DNA of 64,000 nucleotides from JANXVY01 sp040080145 (GCA_040080145.1 JBEBJA010000067.1:62001-126000), one strand, 5' to 3'; positions 1 to 8,326 are shown, numbered from the stretch's first letter. Notes: generated by a model from the sequence alone, not told the origin. Program-made: numbers and translations.

Positions 1-97
1 ACCGAGGTGTCGAAACCCGGAAAGGCAGCCTGTGACGGCTACGCTCGGGTTAAGGCGGATTTTCTATTTAGTCTGGAAACAGCTCAGGAGGAATGCC

Positions 98-784
98 GTG
101 TTCGTAATTCCCGTGATCGACATCCGTCACGGCGTCGTCGTGCGTGCCGTGGCGGGCGACCGGGCAAACTACCAGCCGATAAGTTCACCCCTGTTCGACG
201 GCTGCGACCCCAGAGCCGCCATACGCGGTCTTATGGCACTCCATCCGTTCCCCGTAATCTACGCAGCCGACCTCGACGGGATCGAGGGGCGGGGGCGCAA
301 CCTCGAGTTGGTGCGAGCAATGGCAGCGCAAGCGCCAGGGGCGACAATCTGGCTCGATAACGGATCTGGGTTTATGGGCGTGTGCGACATGCTCGCGGAC
401 AAAAGGTTTTGGGCCGTTGTTGGGACCGAGTCGATTACCTTGGTGGCTTATTTGCGCTTGCTTGAGCGCTTTGCAAAGCGAACGATCCTGTCGCTTGATT
501 TTCGGCAGGACGCCTATTTGGGTTCGAAACAGCTGTTGCTAAATGCAGAACTTTGGCCGGATCACGTCGTTGTCATGACACTGGGGCGCGTTGGAACCAG
601 CCAAGGACCGGACCTTGACCGGATCGCCGGTATATTCAAGCGGGCGCGCAAGGGCACTAAGGTGTTTGCGGCTGGCGGCGTGCGGAATGGGGATGATCTG
701 CGGGCGTTGGCGGCGATGGGGGTCGCAGGCGCCCTCGTCTCCACCGCGCTGCACGCTCAAACGATAACGGCCGATGATCTCTAA
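98..784 (+). CDS. HisA-like TIM-barrel protein of the H4MPT gene cluster
   Basis: A 228-residue protein resembling HisA/HisF phosphate-binding TIM barrels: an N-terminal P-V-I-D-I-R-H-G strand and a C-terminal A-A-G-G-V-R-N-G-D-D-L segment typical of the phosphate-binding end. Homologues of this uncharacterised type accompany mtdB, mch and fae in H4MPT-using methylotrophs, so a role in cofactor biosynthesis is more likely than histidine synthesis; no other his gene is present. The start is GTG at 98 because AGGAGG lies at 86-91, six bases upstream; the frame stays open further upstream to 32 without a better start. It faces the fae operon. Family is confident, reaction unknown. Confidence 0.8.
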   Translation: MFVIPVIDIRHGVVVRAVAGDRANYQPISSPLFDGCDPRAAIRGLMALHPFPVIYAADLDGIEGRGRNLELVRAMAAQAPGATIWLDNGSGFMGVCDMLADKRFWAVVGTESITLVAYLRLLERFAKRTILSLDFRQDAYLGSKQLLLNAELWPDHVVVMTLGRVGTSQGPDLDRIAGIFKRARKGTKVFAAGGVRNGDDLRALAAMGVAGALVSTALHAQTITADDL

Positions 785-964
785 GAGACCACCGACCGAA
801 AATCCAGCCATTCGGGGCACGAACGGCTCGCAGTGCAACCATCGTGCCGTGCAACGCTCTTGCCATCCTATCCCTGCCACTTCCCTGACAACTGCAGGGC
901 CATCATGCGCAGTTCCGCAGCCGAAAGCGGCGGTCTGTCATCGACGGGAGGAATGGGACGGAGA

Positions 965-1007
965 GTGCTGCCGGGAAAAGTGTTAGCGGTTTTCCCGAGA
1001 GCAGCAC
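965..1007. repeat. REP-like hairpin (GGGAAAA...TTTTCCC)
   Basis: Inverted repeat with 15 paired bases (gtgctgc plus cgggaaaa against its complement), a three-base bulge on the right arm and a ten-base loop. It lies in the non-coding gap between the convergent HisA-like gene and fae. A gggaaaa/ttttccc core of this kind resembles dispersed palindromes of Rhizobiales; a second copy was not found in this window. Confidence 0.5.
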
Positions 1008-1021
1008 GACCAAGCGAAGAG

Positions 1022-1047
1022 CTAGGGTCTGTCTCGACAGACCCTAG
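1022..1047 (-). terminator. Perfect 11-bp hairpin downstream of fae
   Basis: CTAGGGTCTGT, loop CTCG, ACAGACCCTAG: a perfect 11-base stem starting about seven bases after the fae stop codon on the minus strand. It lacks a strong T run, so it may act as a transcript 3'-end stabiliser rather than a classical intrinsic terminator. Confidence 0.5.
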
Positions 1048-1053
1048 TGCTAG

Positions 1054-1566
1054 TCACGACTTTGCAGCGAAGGGGTGCGAAGCGGTGTTGCGTGCAGCGG
1101 TTGCTTCAGCAGCCGTCGGCTTGCCAGTGATGGCGCGGGCGAGGGCTTCCTTGGTGGCGCGATAGTTGAAGTCCTGGATCTTGGCGTCGTCCTTGGCTTC
1201 CCAATGGATGAACACGCCAACGCAGATGTAAAGATCATCGGCTTCAGCAGCAGGGATGATGCCTTCAGCAACCGAATCCTGAACGGCTTTGGCAACGCCG
1301 TACTGGGCGGGTCCGAACATCTGGACAGCCTGGGTGGCGTTCTTGATGGTGACCTTGTTGTACAGGATCGTGTTCGGCTTGCAGGCCAGGTTCGGAGCGA
1401 TCACGGCGAGGAGCGACGTGAAGCCGTCCTTGTTGTTGGTCAAGCTGTTGCAGAAAGCAACTTCAGCAGCGCTGCCGCGGGGTCCGATGATGAGGTCGAT
1501 GTGGGCAACTTCGTTGCCGTCGCCAACGAGCGATTCGCCGACCATTACTTTGTTAATCGAGGCCAT
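1054..1566 (-). CDS. fae: Formaldehyde-activating enzyme (Fae)
   Basis: Fae catalyses condensation of formaldehyde with tetrahydromethanopterin to methylene-H4MPT in the cytoplasm, the entry step of H4MPT-linked formaldehyde oxidation. The 170-residue protein has the family length and carries the N-terminal V-G-E-S-L-V-G-D-G-N-E-V-A-H-I-D-L-I-I-G block with the conserved His (residue 22), then the L-A-V-I-A-P-N-L and Y-G-V-A-K-A-V-Q-D-S-V motifs. The start is ATG at 1566, preceded by GGGAGA; an in-frame ATG at 1581 has no ribosome site. About 210 bases separate it from the upstream citG-like gene, so it probably has its own promoter, consistent with the high expression expected of Fae. Confidence 0.97.
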   Translation of the reverse strand: MASINKVMVGESLVGDGNEVAHIDLIIGPRGSAAEVAFCNSLTNNKDGFTSLLAVIAPNLACKPNTILYNKVTIKNATQAVQMFGPAQYGVAKAVQDSVAEGIIPAAEADDLYICVGVFIHWEAKDDAKIQDFNYRATKEALARAITGKPTAAEATAARNTASHPFAAKS

Positions 1567-1775
1567 TACGTTCTCTCCCAAGGTCTAATATACATGAGCA
1601 ACCTTAAGCCACAGGATGTTCCCGCGGCCCGGTGCGTGCTCGTGACAGGCTATCCCAGTTGGCAGACCTCGACACATCCGCGAATGAACCGCGTGTGAGA
1701 CGAGTTGGTTGGCCAGATAGCGGCAGTTACGCCGAACATGTCGTACGCCAAGCCTCTAGCTAGAAGCAAGGGGGT

Positions 1776-2639
1776 TTACGACGATTTTGCTGTCCGATTT
1801 CGTGTCAGAAGTTGATCTGCAAACAAGGTTGCGACGACAAAATCCGCAGTGGTCCCCGGATTTAGCCCGCGCGCCTTGAGGTCAGCGTCGAAATTCAGCA
1901 GCTGCTGAAAGCCGTCGTCATTGACCGCTGGAAGAAAATGCGGCCGCAACCGGTGCGCCTCAATCTGAACGCCATGCGCAATCTCCGGCCCGAATTTTCG
2001 CGCGATATGTGTATCAGGGAACTGATCGAGCAGGCACATATGCAGCGTGGTAATACCCCGGTCCGGTGACGCAGCCGATAGCCGCGCCGTCGTCAGTGCT
2101 GGCAACGCAAAATCAAACAGGTCTGCAAAATCATTGGCATAGGCATTCGCGATCCGGTCGTGCTCGCGTGCCGCCGTCATCGCCTCCAGCAAGGTGACAT
2201 TTGGAACCTCGTGAACGTCGTGAGCCTTGGCGGCGCCAAGCCCCGCAGGCTTTGCGATCGTGATGGCGCGATAAACCGCCTGCGCATCTGCGACCGTCAA
2301 TCCGTCGAGCACCTCGTCGATATGGACCCGCAACGGCCCTTCGCCCACCTGTGCCGCGCACGCCAGCGGTACGCACAACAATATGATCCCCAGGTTCGTG
2401 TTGCACCCCGCCGCCGCCACGCTGGCCGTCACGGCCCGTTCGATCCGTGCCCCCACGCTCAAACCGGGCTGTGCAATGAACGGTGCCGCCGCCGCCGCCG
2501 CCGCCGTGAACATACCCGTATCCATCCGGTGACCGCTGGCGAAGTCGTGGACATTCCCCGGCTTCAAGCTGGAAAGTTCGGCCTGACATGCCGCGATGAA
2601 GCCTTCCGCAATACTGGCAGCCTTGATCAACGCGGGCAT
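1776..2639 (-). CDS. CitG/MdcB-like triphosphoribosyl-dephospho-CoA synthase family protein
   Basis: A 287-residue member of the CitG family (ATP:dephospho-CoA triphosphoribosyl transferase fold). Visible family features are the L-K-P-G-N-V-H start of the nucleotide-binding region (residues 25-31), G-C-N-T-N-L-G-I-I-L-L near residue 100 and A-K-A-H-D-V-H-E-V-P-N near 155. No citrate or malonate decarboxylase genes are nearby; instead it overlaps the ATP-grasp gene by 13 bases inside the C1 operon. Orthologues in methylotroph H4MPT clusters (the orf7 position in Methylobacterium) are required for, or co-occur with, H4MPT function, so it probably acts in H4MPT or methanofuran-analogue synthesis. 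Exact reaction uncertain. Confidence 0.85.
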   Translation of the reverse strand: MPALIKAASIAEGFIAACQAELSSLKPGNVHDFASGHRMDTGMFTAAAAAAAPFIAQPGLSVGARIERAVTASVAAAGCNTNLGIILLCVPLACAAQVGEGPLRVHIDEVLDGLTVADAQAVYRAITIAKPAGLGAAKAHDVHEVPNVTLLEAMTAAREHDRIANAYANDFADLFDFALPALTTARLSAASPDRGITTLHMCLLDQFPDTHIARKFGPEIAHGVQIEAHRLRPHFLPAVNDDGFQQLLNFDADLKARGLNPGTTADFVVATLFADQLLTRNRTAKSS

Positions 2640-3547
2640 GTGGTCCCTGTCCCTTCAACCGCCGCTAGAAAATCCGCAACCAGCCGTTCGGCTATATCGA
2701 GTTGCGTAACACTTTGCAGTCCGCGCCATGCCGGATTGGAATTCACTTCCAGCACCAGCAATCCCCCGTCTCCTTGGCGGATCAGATCGACCCCCGCATA
2801 GTCCGCACCAAGTGCGCGTGCCGCCGCCAGTGCCAGCTCAGCCATTGCCGCGTCCGGCTCATGCGGTGTTGGCAACGCGCCCTGCGCCACATTCGTGATC
2901 CACGTCTTAGAGCGCCGCGACATGGCCGAAATCACCTGGCCTCCCGAAACGAACACGCGCCAGTCCTCATGATAGTCCGCACCATTCGGCGGAATGAAGC
3001 TTTGCATATAGTAGACGTCACCGACATCTGCACCGTTAGGCAAGTCGCCAATCGTCTTGGCAAGCGTCAATCCGACGCCCTGCGCACCAAACAACGGCTT
3101 CACGACGACCGGCGCCGTCCGGCCCACGAACGCAAGCCTGGCAGCCGACTCCCCCTCGACCGTCAGCGTAGGCGGCACCGGCAATCCCGCGCGCTGAAAC
3201 AAGAACGTCGCCGTCGATTTATCGACGCAGCGTTCGATGGCCCGCGCGTCGTTCCACACCCGCACGCCGCTTTCGCGCAGCGCATGCAAAATCCCGAGCC
3301 GGAACGTGATCTGCTCCAGCGACCCATGCGAAATCGACCGTACGAACACGCCATCGGGCAGGACCCCGTCAAATCCAGGAATCCGCAGACCCAACGGGCT
3401 CGCCGTATCAAACGCGCAATGCTTGAGCGACGTTACCACAACCTGGACGCCACGCGCCCGGAATGCCGCCACCAGCCGCCGCGAATGCCAGTCGCCGTTC
3501 CCCTCATCGACAAACAGTGCGATTTTCAAGGGATCAGACCCTTGCAT
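2627..3547 (-). CDS. RimK-like ATP-grasp ligase of the C1 operon
   Basis: A 306-residue ATP-grasp protein. An N-terminal pre-ATP-grasp region runs to about residue 110, followed by V-V-V-K-P-L-F-G-A-Q-G-V-G (ATP-binding lysine and glycine-rich loop) and a C-terminal L-V-L-E-V-N-S-N-P-A-W-R-G metal-binding motif, typical of RimK-type amino-acid ligases. Because it overlaps the CitG-like gene and follows mch, it most likely adds an amino-acid-like unit during H4MPT or methanofuran biosynthesis (orf5 position of methylotroph clusters), rather than modifying ribosomal protein S6. The substrate cannot be read from sequence. Confidence 0.85.
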   Translation of the reverse strand: MQGSDPLKIALFVDEGNGDWHSRRLVAAFRARGVQVVVTSLKHCAFDTASPLGLRIPGFDGVLPDGVFVRSISHGSLEQITFRLGILHALRESGVRVWNDARAIERCVDKSTATFLFQRAGLPVPPTLTVEGESAARLAFVGRTAPVVVKPLFGAQGVGLTLAKTIGDLPNGADVGDVYYMQSFIPPNGADYHEDWRVFVSGGQVISAMSRRSKTWITNVAQGALPTPHEPDAAMAELALAAARALGADYAGVDLIRQGDGGLLVLEVNSNPAWRGLQSVTQLDIAERLVADFLAAVEGTGTTCPR

Positions 3548-3557
3548 GGGATGAACG

Positions 3558-4052
3558 TCACGGGGTGGATGCCGCCTTGTTCATCAAGTGCAGAAGTTCA
3601 TTGGGTGAGGTGTAGTCGATAAGGTTTGGCATCTCTGCGTTCTTGCCGGCGATCTCTGGACGCACACTGCCGTCACTCTTCAAAAAGATGGTGCGCGGAA
3701 TGCCGGTTTGATCGCCTGGGCCGAGGCGCTTGTTCAAGTCCTTTTCGCGATCCCGGTCGATCAAGATCATGACGAACTTCTGCGCAGCTTCCACAATCTT
3801 GGCGTCGTGAAACACCGATTGGTACTTGGCGCAGTAGGGGCACCACGTGGTGTGAATCACGACGACGGCTTGCTTGCCGGTCTCTTTGGCCCGCGCCATA
3901 CCCGCAGCGTACGCGTGCCACTCGATTTGGTCGCCGTTCCAGTCAAGGCCGCCCAGCGGTTCGGCAGCGTGCGAGGGCGCAGGCCAAGCCAGCATCATCA
4001 CGGCGGCCAGGGCGCAAAGTACATATCCTAGCTGGGAACGTATGCAGCGCAC
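3558..4052 (-). CDS. Secreted thioredoxin-like protein inside the C1 operon
   Basis: A 164-residue protein with a signal peptide (basic start, hydrophobic core to about residue 26, A-P-S-H-A-A cleavage region) and a thioredoxin fold carrying T-T-W-C-P-Y-C (Cys71 and Cys74). The V-V-V-I-H strand before it, the cis-proline segment G-I-P-R-T and the following F-L-K-S-D-G strand support a functional thioredoxin-like oxidoreductase in the periplasm. It lies 37 bases after mch and 10 bases before the ATP-grasp gene, so it is co-transcribed with cytoplasmic H4MPT genes. A role in periplasmic disulfide or cytochrome c maturation for methanol oxidation is possible, but this is inference. Confidence 0.85.
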   Translation of the reverse strand: MRCIRSQLGYVLCALAAVMMLAWPAPSHAAEPLGGLDWNGDQIEWHAYAAGMARAKETGKQAVVVIHTTWCPYCAKYQSVFHDAKIVEAAQKFVMILIDRDREKDLNKRLGPGDQTGIPRTIFLKSDGSVRPEIAGKNAEMPNLIDYTSPNELLHLMNKAASTP

Positions 4053-4089
4053 GAGGGATCACTTTCGGCCAAGGTGTTGACGAAACCGG

Positions 4090-5058
4090 TCAGCGAAAGC
4101 TCGCGTCCACGATTTCGGGTGCGAGCGCCCCGCCGTGGAACGAGCGCCCGGTGTCGAGGTTCGAGACCGTAACGGCGGCCGGTGAAAACAGCATGGGATC
4201 AATCTTGTAGAAATCGCCGTTGACCGCCGCGAAAATCTCCGCGAACGGACGCCCGTATGCCGAAGAACCCCGGCTCGGCAGCTCGTTGGCAAGTTTCTCC
4301 GCCGCGTCGTCTGATCCGCGCACAAAAAGCTGAACCCGCCCGCCATAGATGATGGCGTCATTGGTCCGTCCCATGGCCTGAATGAAATCCGGTATCGGCG
4401 GCGCAATCGGCGCGGTGCCCACACCATCGACGATGTGCTCCAACGCAAAGTGCAGCGTATGCGCCTTGTGAAGTGCCACCTCCAGCACCCGGGCGGCGAT
4501 CTGCACCGTCCCGGCAAGCGATCCAGTCGGCGCATACAGCACCGTCAGGTCGCTGGCGTTGATGCCACATTCCGTAGCGACTTTGCGAACGACGGCATCG
4601 GGTGGCGACTTGTCGCCTTCAATCACCAGTGCGCCGCGATTGTGGTGATCGGCGTAGCCAAGTTCCTTGTAGAGGTCTTCGACGCGCGCAAGTGCTCGCG
4701 CCGGTCCCGAACCCAAAGCGAAGAAGCCGGTGTCGCCATCTTGGATGGTCCAGCCGGCGTACTGGCTGCCAAGGCACGCCAGCACCGGATTTGACGAATG
4801 CACGACAACGCCGAGCGGCCAGTTGGCATTCCCCGTCGCGGTCGAGATTTGCACCGTTCCAAGCCCGCCCATGCAGACTTCGCCAAGCCGCCGTCCAGCT
4901 TCAAGCCCGCCCGGTACGTTGGCGCCAAGATCAATGACCCGCTCGCCGGCCCCCCCGGTCGACACCGAGCACCGCAGCGCCGAAGCATCCGCCACGATCG
5001 CATCGACAATCTTAGCCGCACGTGCATTGACGCTAGGTTGGGGCATTGCGGGGAGCAT
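4090..5058 (-). CDS. mch: Methenyl-tetrahydromethanopterin cyclohydrolase
   Basis: Mch hydrolyses methenyl-H4MPT to formyl-H4MPT, the step after MtdB. The 322-residue length matches the family, with conserved blocks such as D-L-G-A-N-V-P-G-G-L-E-A-G, M-G-G-L-G-T-V, the mid-protein G-S-G-P-A-R-A and the C-terminal F-Y-K-I-D-P-M-L-F-S-P-A. Start ATG at 5058 is preceded by AAGG six bases upstream. It follows mtdB by 67 bases; the gap contains a GC-rich hairpin (5099-5118). Confidence 0.97.
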   Translation of the reverse strand: MLPAMPQPSVNARAAKIVDAIVADASALRCSVSTGGAGERVIDLGANVPGGLEAGRRLGEVCMGGLGTVQISTATGNANWPLGVVVHSSNPVLACLGSQYAGWTIQDGDTGFFALGSGPARALARVEDLYKELGYADHHNRGALVIEGDKSPPDAVVRKVATECGINASDLTVLYAPTGSLAGTVQIAARVLEVALHKAHTLHFALEHIVDGVGTAPIAPPIPDFIQAMGRTNDAIIYGGRVQLFVRGSDDAAEKLANELPSRGSSAYGRPFAEIFAAVNGDFYKIDPMLFSPAAVTVSNLDTGRSFHGGALAPEIVDASFR

Positions 5059-5098
5059 GGCGAACCTTCGATATGCAAAAAAAGATAAGGAACGGGGT

Positions 5099-5118
5099 CC
5101 AGGGGACGAGTCCCCTGG
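5099..5118. repeat. GC-rich hairpin between mtdB and mch
   Basis: CCAGGGGA, loop CGAG, TCCCCTGG: a perfect 8-base stem in the mtdB-mch gap. On the minus strand it is followed after about 12 bases by a run of T residues, so it could attenuate read-through from mtdB to mch or protect transcript ends. Its style resembles the GTTTGGGGGAA palindromes at 14921 and 46210 but the core differs. Confidence 0.45.
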
Positions 5119-5125
5119 CCTTCAC

Positions 5126-6031
5126 TTAGGCCGAGCCAACGAGCCCGCGCGCCAGCTGGAACGCATCGCGGAAGTCGAGATGCAGCGGTTCCTTCGATGC
5201 GATCATCCGCTTGAACAGCCCAGATTCCGTCTTGTATTTGATGTCGCCGATCGCGAGCGGTCCAACGCCGAGCGCCGCACACCCTGGCAGCGGAGCCCCA
5301 TCCATGAACAGGTCCATCCCATCGACACCGGGAGGCGGCACGGCATTCACGTCTGCCGCCACGAGCAGGTTCTTGGCGAGCGCCTTATGCTCAGCCGACA
5401 CGATGCGAACACCTGCGGCCGCTGCAGCAAAGATCACCTCGGCGTTAGCGATGATGTCGCGCTTCTGCTCTTCGGTTTCGCCATTCACGGCCTGCAGATC
5501 AACGCCGAACCGCTCCTTCGAGATCGCGGCATTCTTGATGACCCGCTCGACGCCGCGATGGGCCACGAGCTGAACCTGCGCGCCTTCGAGCGCTGCAATG
5601 ATCGACGATGCAAAGCCGACCACGCCGGTCGCGCCGAACACCGCAATCCGCGTGCCCTTGAGCGAGCGGTTGAACTTGGTCTTGAGCACGCGCTCGACGC
5701 AGGCGACCATCGCGGCGGCCGTCGTGAACGACCCCGCCGGATCGGCGAACACCGACACCTGGAACGGCGGCACCATTGCCTTGCGGGCGGCTTCCATCAT
5801 GTCGAGCGCGAGGATTGCATCCTTACCGCCGATGAACATGCCGGTCCGAACGCCGTCCTGCGGCGGGCGCGAGAAAATTGCGTCCTGCACCAGTCCGGTG
5901 ACTTCATCGACCGTCACGTTGATGTAGGGAACGATGGTCTTGAAACCGGCATCGGATGCCATGTTTACGTCGAAAGGGCTCATGTGCTTCTGGGGGGAAA
6001 GCATATGCAGAATGGGAGTAGCGTCGCTCAT
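5126..6031 (-). CDS. mtdB: NAD(P)-dependent methylene-tetrahydromethanopterin dehydrogenase
   Basis: MtdB oxidises methylene-H4MPT to methenyl-H4MPT with NAD(P)+, directly downstream of Fae in metabolism. The 301-residue protein has an N-terminal catalytic domain (L-H-M-L-S-P-Q-K-H-M-S-P-F-D) and a Rossmann domain with G-A-T-G-V-V-G (133-139). Its location beside mch and the RFAP synthase supports MtdB rather than the assimilatory MtdA, which is usually slightly shorter and linked to serine-cycle genes. It lies 37 bases after the RFAP synthase gene on the same strand, indicating one operon. Confidence 0.93.
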   Translation of the reverse strand: MSDATPILHMLSPQKHMSPFDVNMASDAGFKTIVPYINVTVDEVTGLVQDAIFSRPPQDGVRTGMFIGGKDAILALDMMEAARKAMVPPFQVSVFADPAGSFTTAAAMVACVERVLKTKFNRSLKGTRIAVFGATGVVGFASSIIAALEGAQVQLVAHRGVERVIKNAAISKERFGVDLQAVNGETEEQKRDIIANAEVIFAAAAAGVRIVSAEHKALAKNLLVAADVNAVPPPGVDGMDLFMDGAPLPGCAALGVGPLAIGDIKYKTESGLFKRMIASKEPLHLDFRDAFQLARGLVGSA

Positions 6032-6068
6032 GGGGGGCTCCGGCGGTGCGTCAGCTGGGAGGTGCTCG

Positions 6069-7130
6069 TCAGCTGAAAATGCTCTCGACGCTGGCCCCGG
6101 TGTTGCGCCCGCGGACGATAAGCAGCTTCAGTCCGTCGGCCTTAGCCTCTTGGACGAAAGAATGATAGAGGCTTTTCGCCACGGTTTCATCGGGTGTGAA
6201 CGCAAAACCTGTCGGTCCCCACGAACTTTGCCCAATTCCAACCGCACCTGCCGCCTTGAGCTTGCCAGCCATCCGCCCGACAGCAGGGCTCGACCACGCC
6301 GACCCACCCTGCGCGGCGGCAAAATGCGCCCCGGCGATTTCCTGAATTTCCGTAAGCGCCGAACCGAACGCTGCGATGTCGTGTTCGTGCAGCGCCGGCG
6401 TCAGCTGCATCAGCACAAGCTGGCAGATGTGGGCTGCCGATGTCGTTGGGAACGCCGGCAGGCTGGCAAACGCCGCCGTTTCCCGGTCGCCATGCACGCC
6501 TTCGGTCTTGTCATCAAGTATGAGGATGCAGCGCCAGTTCTCGGGGAACGCCGTCCGCATGAGGATCGGCGGCGGATTGCCCGATTGACCCGGAGCAATA
6601 GCCTTGCCCGCATCGACAATGAAGCCACCGGTCTCGAACGCACCAATTCCAATAGCCGACCGGGCGCCCCGCTCGGCAAGCGCGCCGATCTCGGCTGGCG
6701 GTCGTGTCTGACCCGCGAGTTTCAAGACGCCAGCTCCCACGGCAAGCGCCAACTGCGTACCCGACCCAAGGCCCGCGTGAGGTGGGATCGCCCGCTCGAC
6801 CTCGACGCAGAACTTGAGATCGGGAGCAAACGCCGCGCCAAACCGGTGCGCCGCCAGCAAAGCGCGGTCGGCCTCGGGCCCATGCGCCGAAAACGACGAT
6901 GCCATGGCAATCGACAGCTTCGTCTTGGGTGCATCAATTGCCAAGCCAAGGCTTCCGTAACGCCGCCCCATCGAGCCCGATGGATCCAGAAAGCCCAGAT
7001 GCAGCCGCGCAGGCGCACGCACCAGCACCTTGCGGAACGATTTTGGTTTCGTATCCTCGGGCATCTTGATGTGAATTGCGTCGGGCGCATTTCCAGTCAC
7101 GTCGGCAAGAGATGGAATGATGTTGGACAT
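6069..7130 (-). CDS. Beta-ribofuranosylaminobenzene 5'-phosphate (RFAP) synthase
   Basis: RFAP synthase joins 4-hydroxybenzoate (or p-aminobenzoate) to PRPP with decarboxylation, the first committed step of methanopterin synthesis. The 353-residue protein has the GHMP-kinase fold used by this family: R-A-P-A-R-L-H-L-G-F-L-D (38-49) and the glycine-rich P-P-H-A-G-L-G-S-G-T-Q loop (116-126). It is the first gene of the minus-strand C1 operon and corresponds to orf4 of Methylobacterium. About 35 residues precede the first motif, so a start further downstream (for example 7064) is possible; neither start has a strong ribosome site. Confidence 0.92.
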   Translation of the reverse strand: MSNIIPSLADVTGNAPDAIHIKMPEDTKPKSFRKVLVRAPARLHLGFLDPSGSMGRRYGSLGLAIDAPKTKLSIAMASSFSAHGPEADRALLAAHRFGAAFAPDLKFCVEVERAIPPHAGLGSGTQLALAVGAGVLKLAGQTRPPAEIGALAERGARSAIGIGAFETGGFIVDAGKAIAPGQSGNPPPILMRTAFPENWRCILILDDKTEGVHGDRETAAFASLPAFPTTSAAHICQLVLMQLTPALHEHDIAAFGSALTEIQEIAGAHFAAAQGGSAWSSPAVGRMAGKLKAAGAVGIGQSSWGPTGFAFTPDETVAKSLYHSFVQEAKADGLKLLIVRGRNTGASVESIFS

Positions 7131-7242
7131 GTCGTTGTCTTGGTGCCAGGAATTGGGTGCAAGGATTTTGGGCGAGGGTCAGGCCAGATGCGGATGACAG
7201 GCTGAAGTTCTACCACCACGACCAGAGCAGAGGAAACCGCGA
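7131..7242. promoter_or_regulatory. Divergent promoter region of the C1 operon and pterin genes
   Basis: The 112-base gap separates the RFAP synthase gene (minus) from the pterin dehydratase gene (plus), so promoters in both directions must be here or just inside the flanking genes. No clear sigma-70 boxes or operator palindromes could be identified by eye. Confidence 0.4.
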
Positions 7243-7623
7243 ATGGCAACCCGTGAAGTACCGATGCAAGACGCACAAGTCGAGTCATGGCTCCAGGCCA
7301 ATCTTCCGAACTGGCGCCTGGAAGATGGAATGATCCGCCGGACCTACAAGACGGCGGGCTGGAAGAGTACCTTGATGGTCATCAATACCGTCGGGCATCT
7401 GGCCGAAGCGGCCTGGCATCACCCGGATCTGACCGCATCGTACGCTTGGGTCGAGGTGCGCTTGGTGACACACTCCGCCAAGGGCATCACCATGAAAGAC
7501 CTGGAACTCGCCAGGAAAATCGAAGACGTCGTCGGCTGGCAGCCAAGCCAGCAAGAGGGCTCGGCGCTCGAAGGCACCCCAACCGGCGATCCTCGCTTCG
7601 CCTACATCAAGCACGAAAAATGA
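7243..7623 (+). CDS. Pterin-4a-carbinolamine dehydratase family protein
   Basis: A 126-residue member of the PCD/DCoH family. The signature is intact: E-A-A-W-H-H-P followed by Y-A-W-V-E-V and a later T-H-S-A-K-G-I-T-M-K-D. Classical PCDs recycle hydroxylated tetrahydrobiopterin for phenylalanine hydroxylase; no such hydroxylase is nearby. Its four-base ATGA overlap with folK and its divergence from RFAP synthase suggest a role in H4MPT pterin metabolism. Other members of the family act in molybdopterin-linked metabolism, so the assignment remains open. Confidence 0.88.
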   Translation: MATREVPMQDAQVESWLQANLPNWRLEDGMIRRTYKTAGWKSTLMVINTVGHLAEAAWHHPDLTASYAWVEVRLVTHSAKGITMKDLELARKIEDVVGWQPSQQEGSALEGTPTGDPRFAYIKHEK

Positions 7624-8123
7624 GCGAACGACCCGCAATCCCGGCAACCCGTTTCGACGCCATCGTCGCGCTGGGCTCTAACATCGGCGACAAGGCCGGG
7701 CGCATCGCGGCCGCGGTCGAGGCGTTGACTGCCGGTGGCCTCGTGCGCGTCGTCCAGCGCTCGGCCAACTACCGCACCGCGCCTTGGGGCGTCACCGATC
7801 AAGACTGGTTCGTCAACGCAGCGGTCTCTGTCGCAACGGATCTGCCGGTCTACGACCTCCTCGCCCGCTGTCAAAGTATCGAGCAAAAACTTGGCCGCGA
7901 ACGCACGATCAAGTGGGGCCCGCGCGTGATCGACCTCGACATCCTCGTCTATCGCGACGTGACGCTGAACGACCCAGCCCTGATCCTGCCGCATCCCCAC
8001 ATCACGGCCCGCGCCTTCGTCCTGCGTCCGTTGGCAGACCTCGCGCCAAACCTCATCCTCAAAGGCCACACCGTCACCGACTGGCTGACCCGCGTCCCCC
8101 ACGCCGACGTCGTTCGGCTCTAG
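7620..8123 (+). CDS. folK: 6-hydroxymethyl-7,8-dihydropterin pyrophosphokinase
   Basis: FolK transfers pyrophosphate from ATP to 6-hydroxymethyl-dihydropterin, giving the activated pterin used for folate and, by analogy, for methanopterin. The 167-residue protein shows A-L-G-S-N-I-G-D-K near the N-terminus and the diagnostic W-G-P-R-V-I-D-L-D-I-L-V-Y motif. ATG at 7620 overlaps the stop of the preceding pterin dehydratase (ATGA), indicating translational coupling. No folP or folB is adjacent; its place in the C1 cluster suggests a supply function for H4MPT synthesis. Confidence 0.94.
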   Translation: MSERPAIPATRFDAIVALGSNIGDKAGRIAAAVEALTAGGLVRVVQRSANYRTAPWGVTDQDWFVNAAVSVATDLPVYDLLARCQSIEQKLGRERTIKWGPRVIDLDILVYRDVTLNDPALILPHPHITARAFVLRPLADLAPNLILKGHTVTDWLTRVPHADVVRL

Positions 8124-8300
8124 GGTCCTTCCGGCTCGGATTGGAGCAAGCATTTACCCACTCCATGGCTAGGCTTGACCCACGGCTGTCCCGTTCAATT
8201 TTTTACATTGGCGAAAGCCTCCCGTAACGACGGGAGACATCGGCGGCTCGCTGTCCCAGAGACGTAGAGTGTGTGTTAAATTAGCTCCTCCCTTCCCCAC

Positions 8301-8326
8301 GTCATCCCAGCGAAGGCTGGGATCCA
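8301..8326. repeat. REP-like palindrome (GTCATCCCAGCGAAGGCTGGGATCC)
   Basis: Short hairpin with stem CCCAGC/GCTGGG inside the frequently seen proteobacterial context GTCATCCCAGCGAA.GCTGGGATCC. Only this copy was found in the window. It is likely a chromosomal REP-type repeat rather than a gene-specific regulator. Confidence 0.6.

Noticed and set aside
4730..6076. Plus-strand 448-residue frame across mtdB and mch
   Set aside because: Composition is Arg/His-rich without a family; both real genes on minus are unmistakable.
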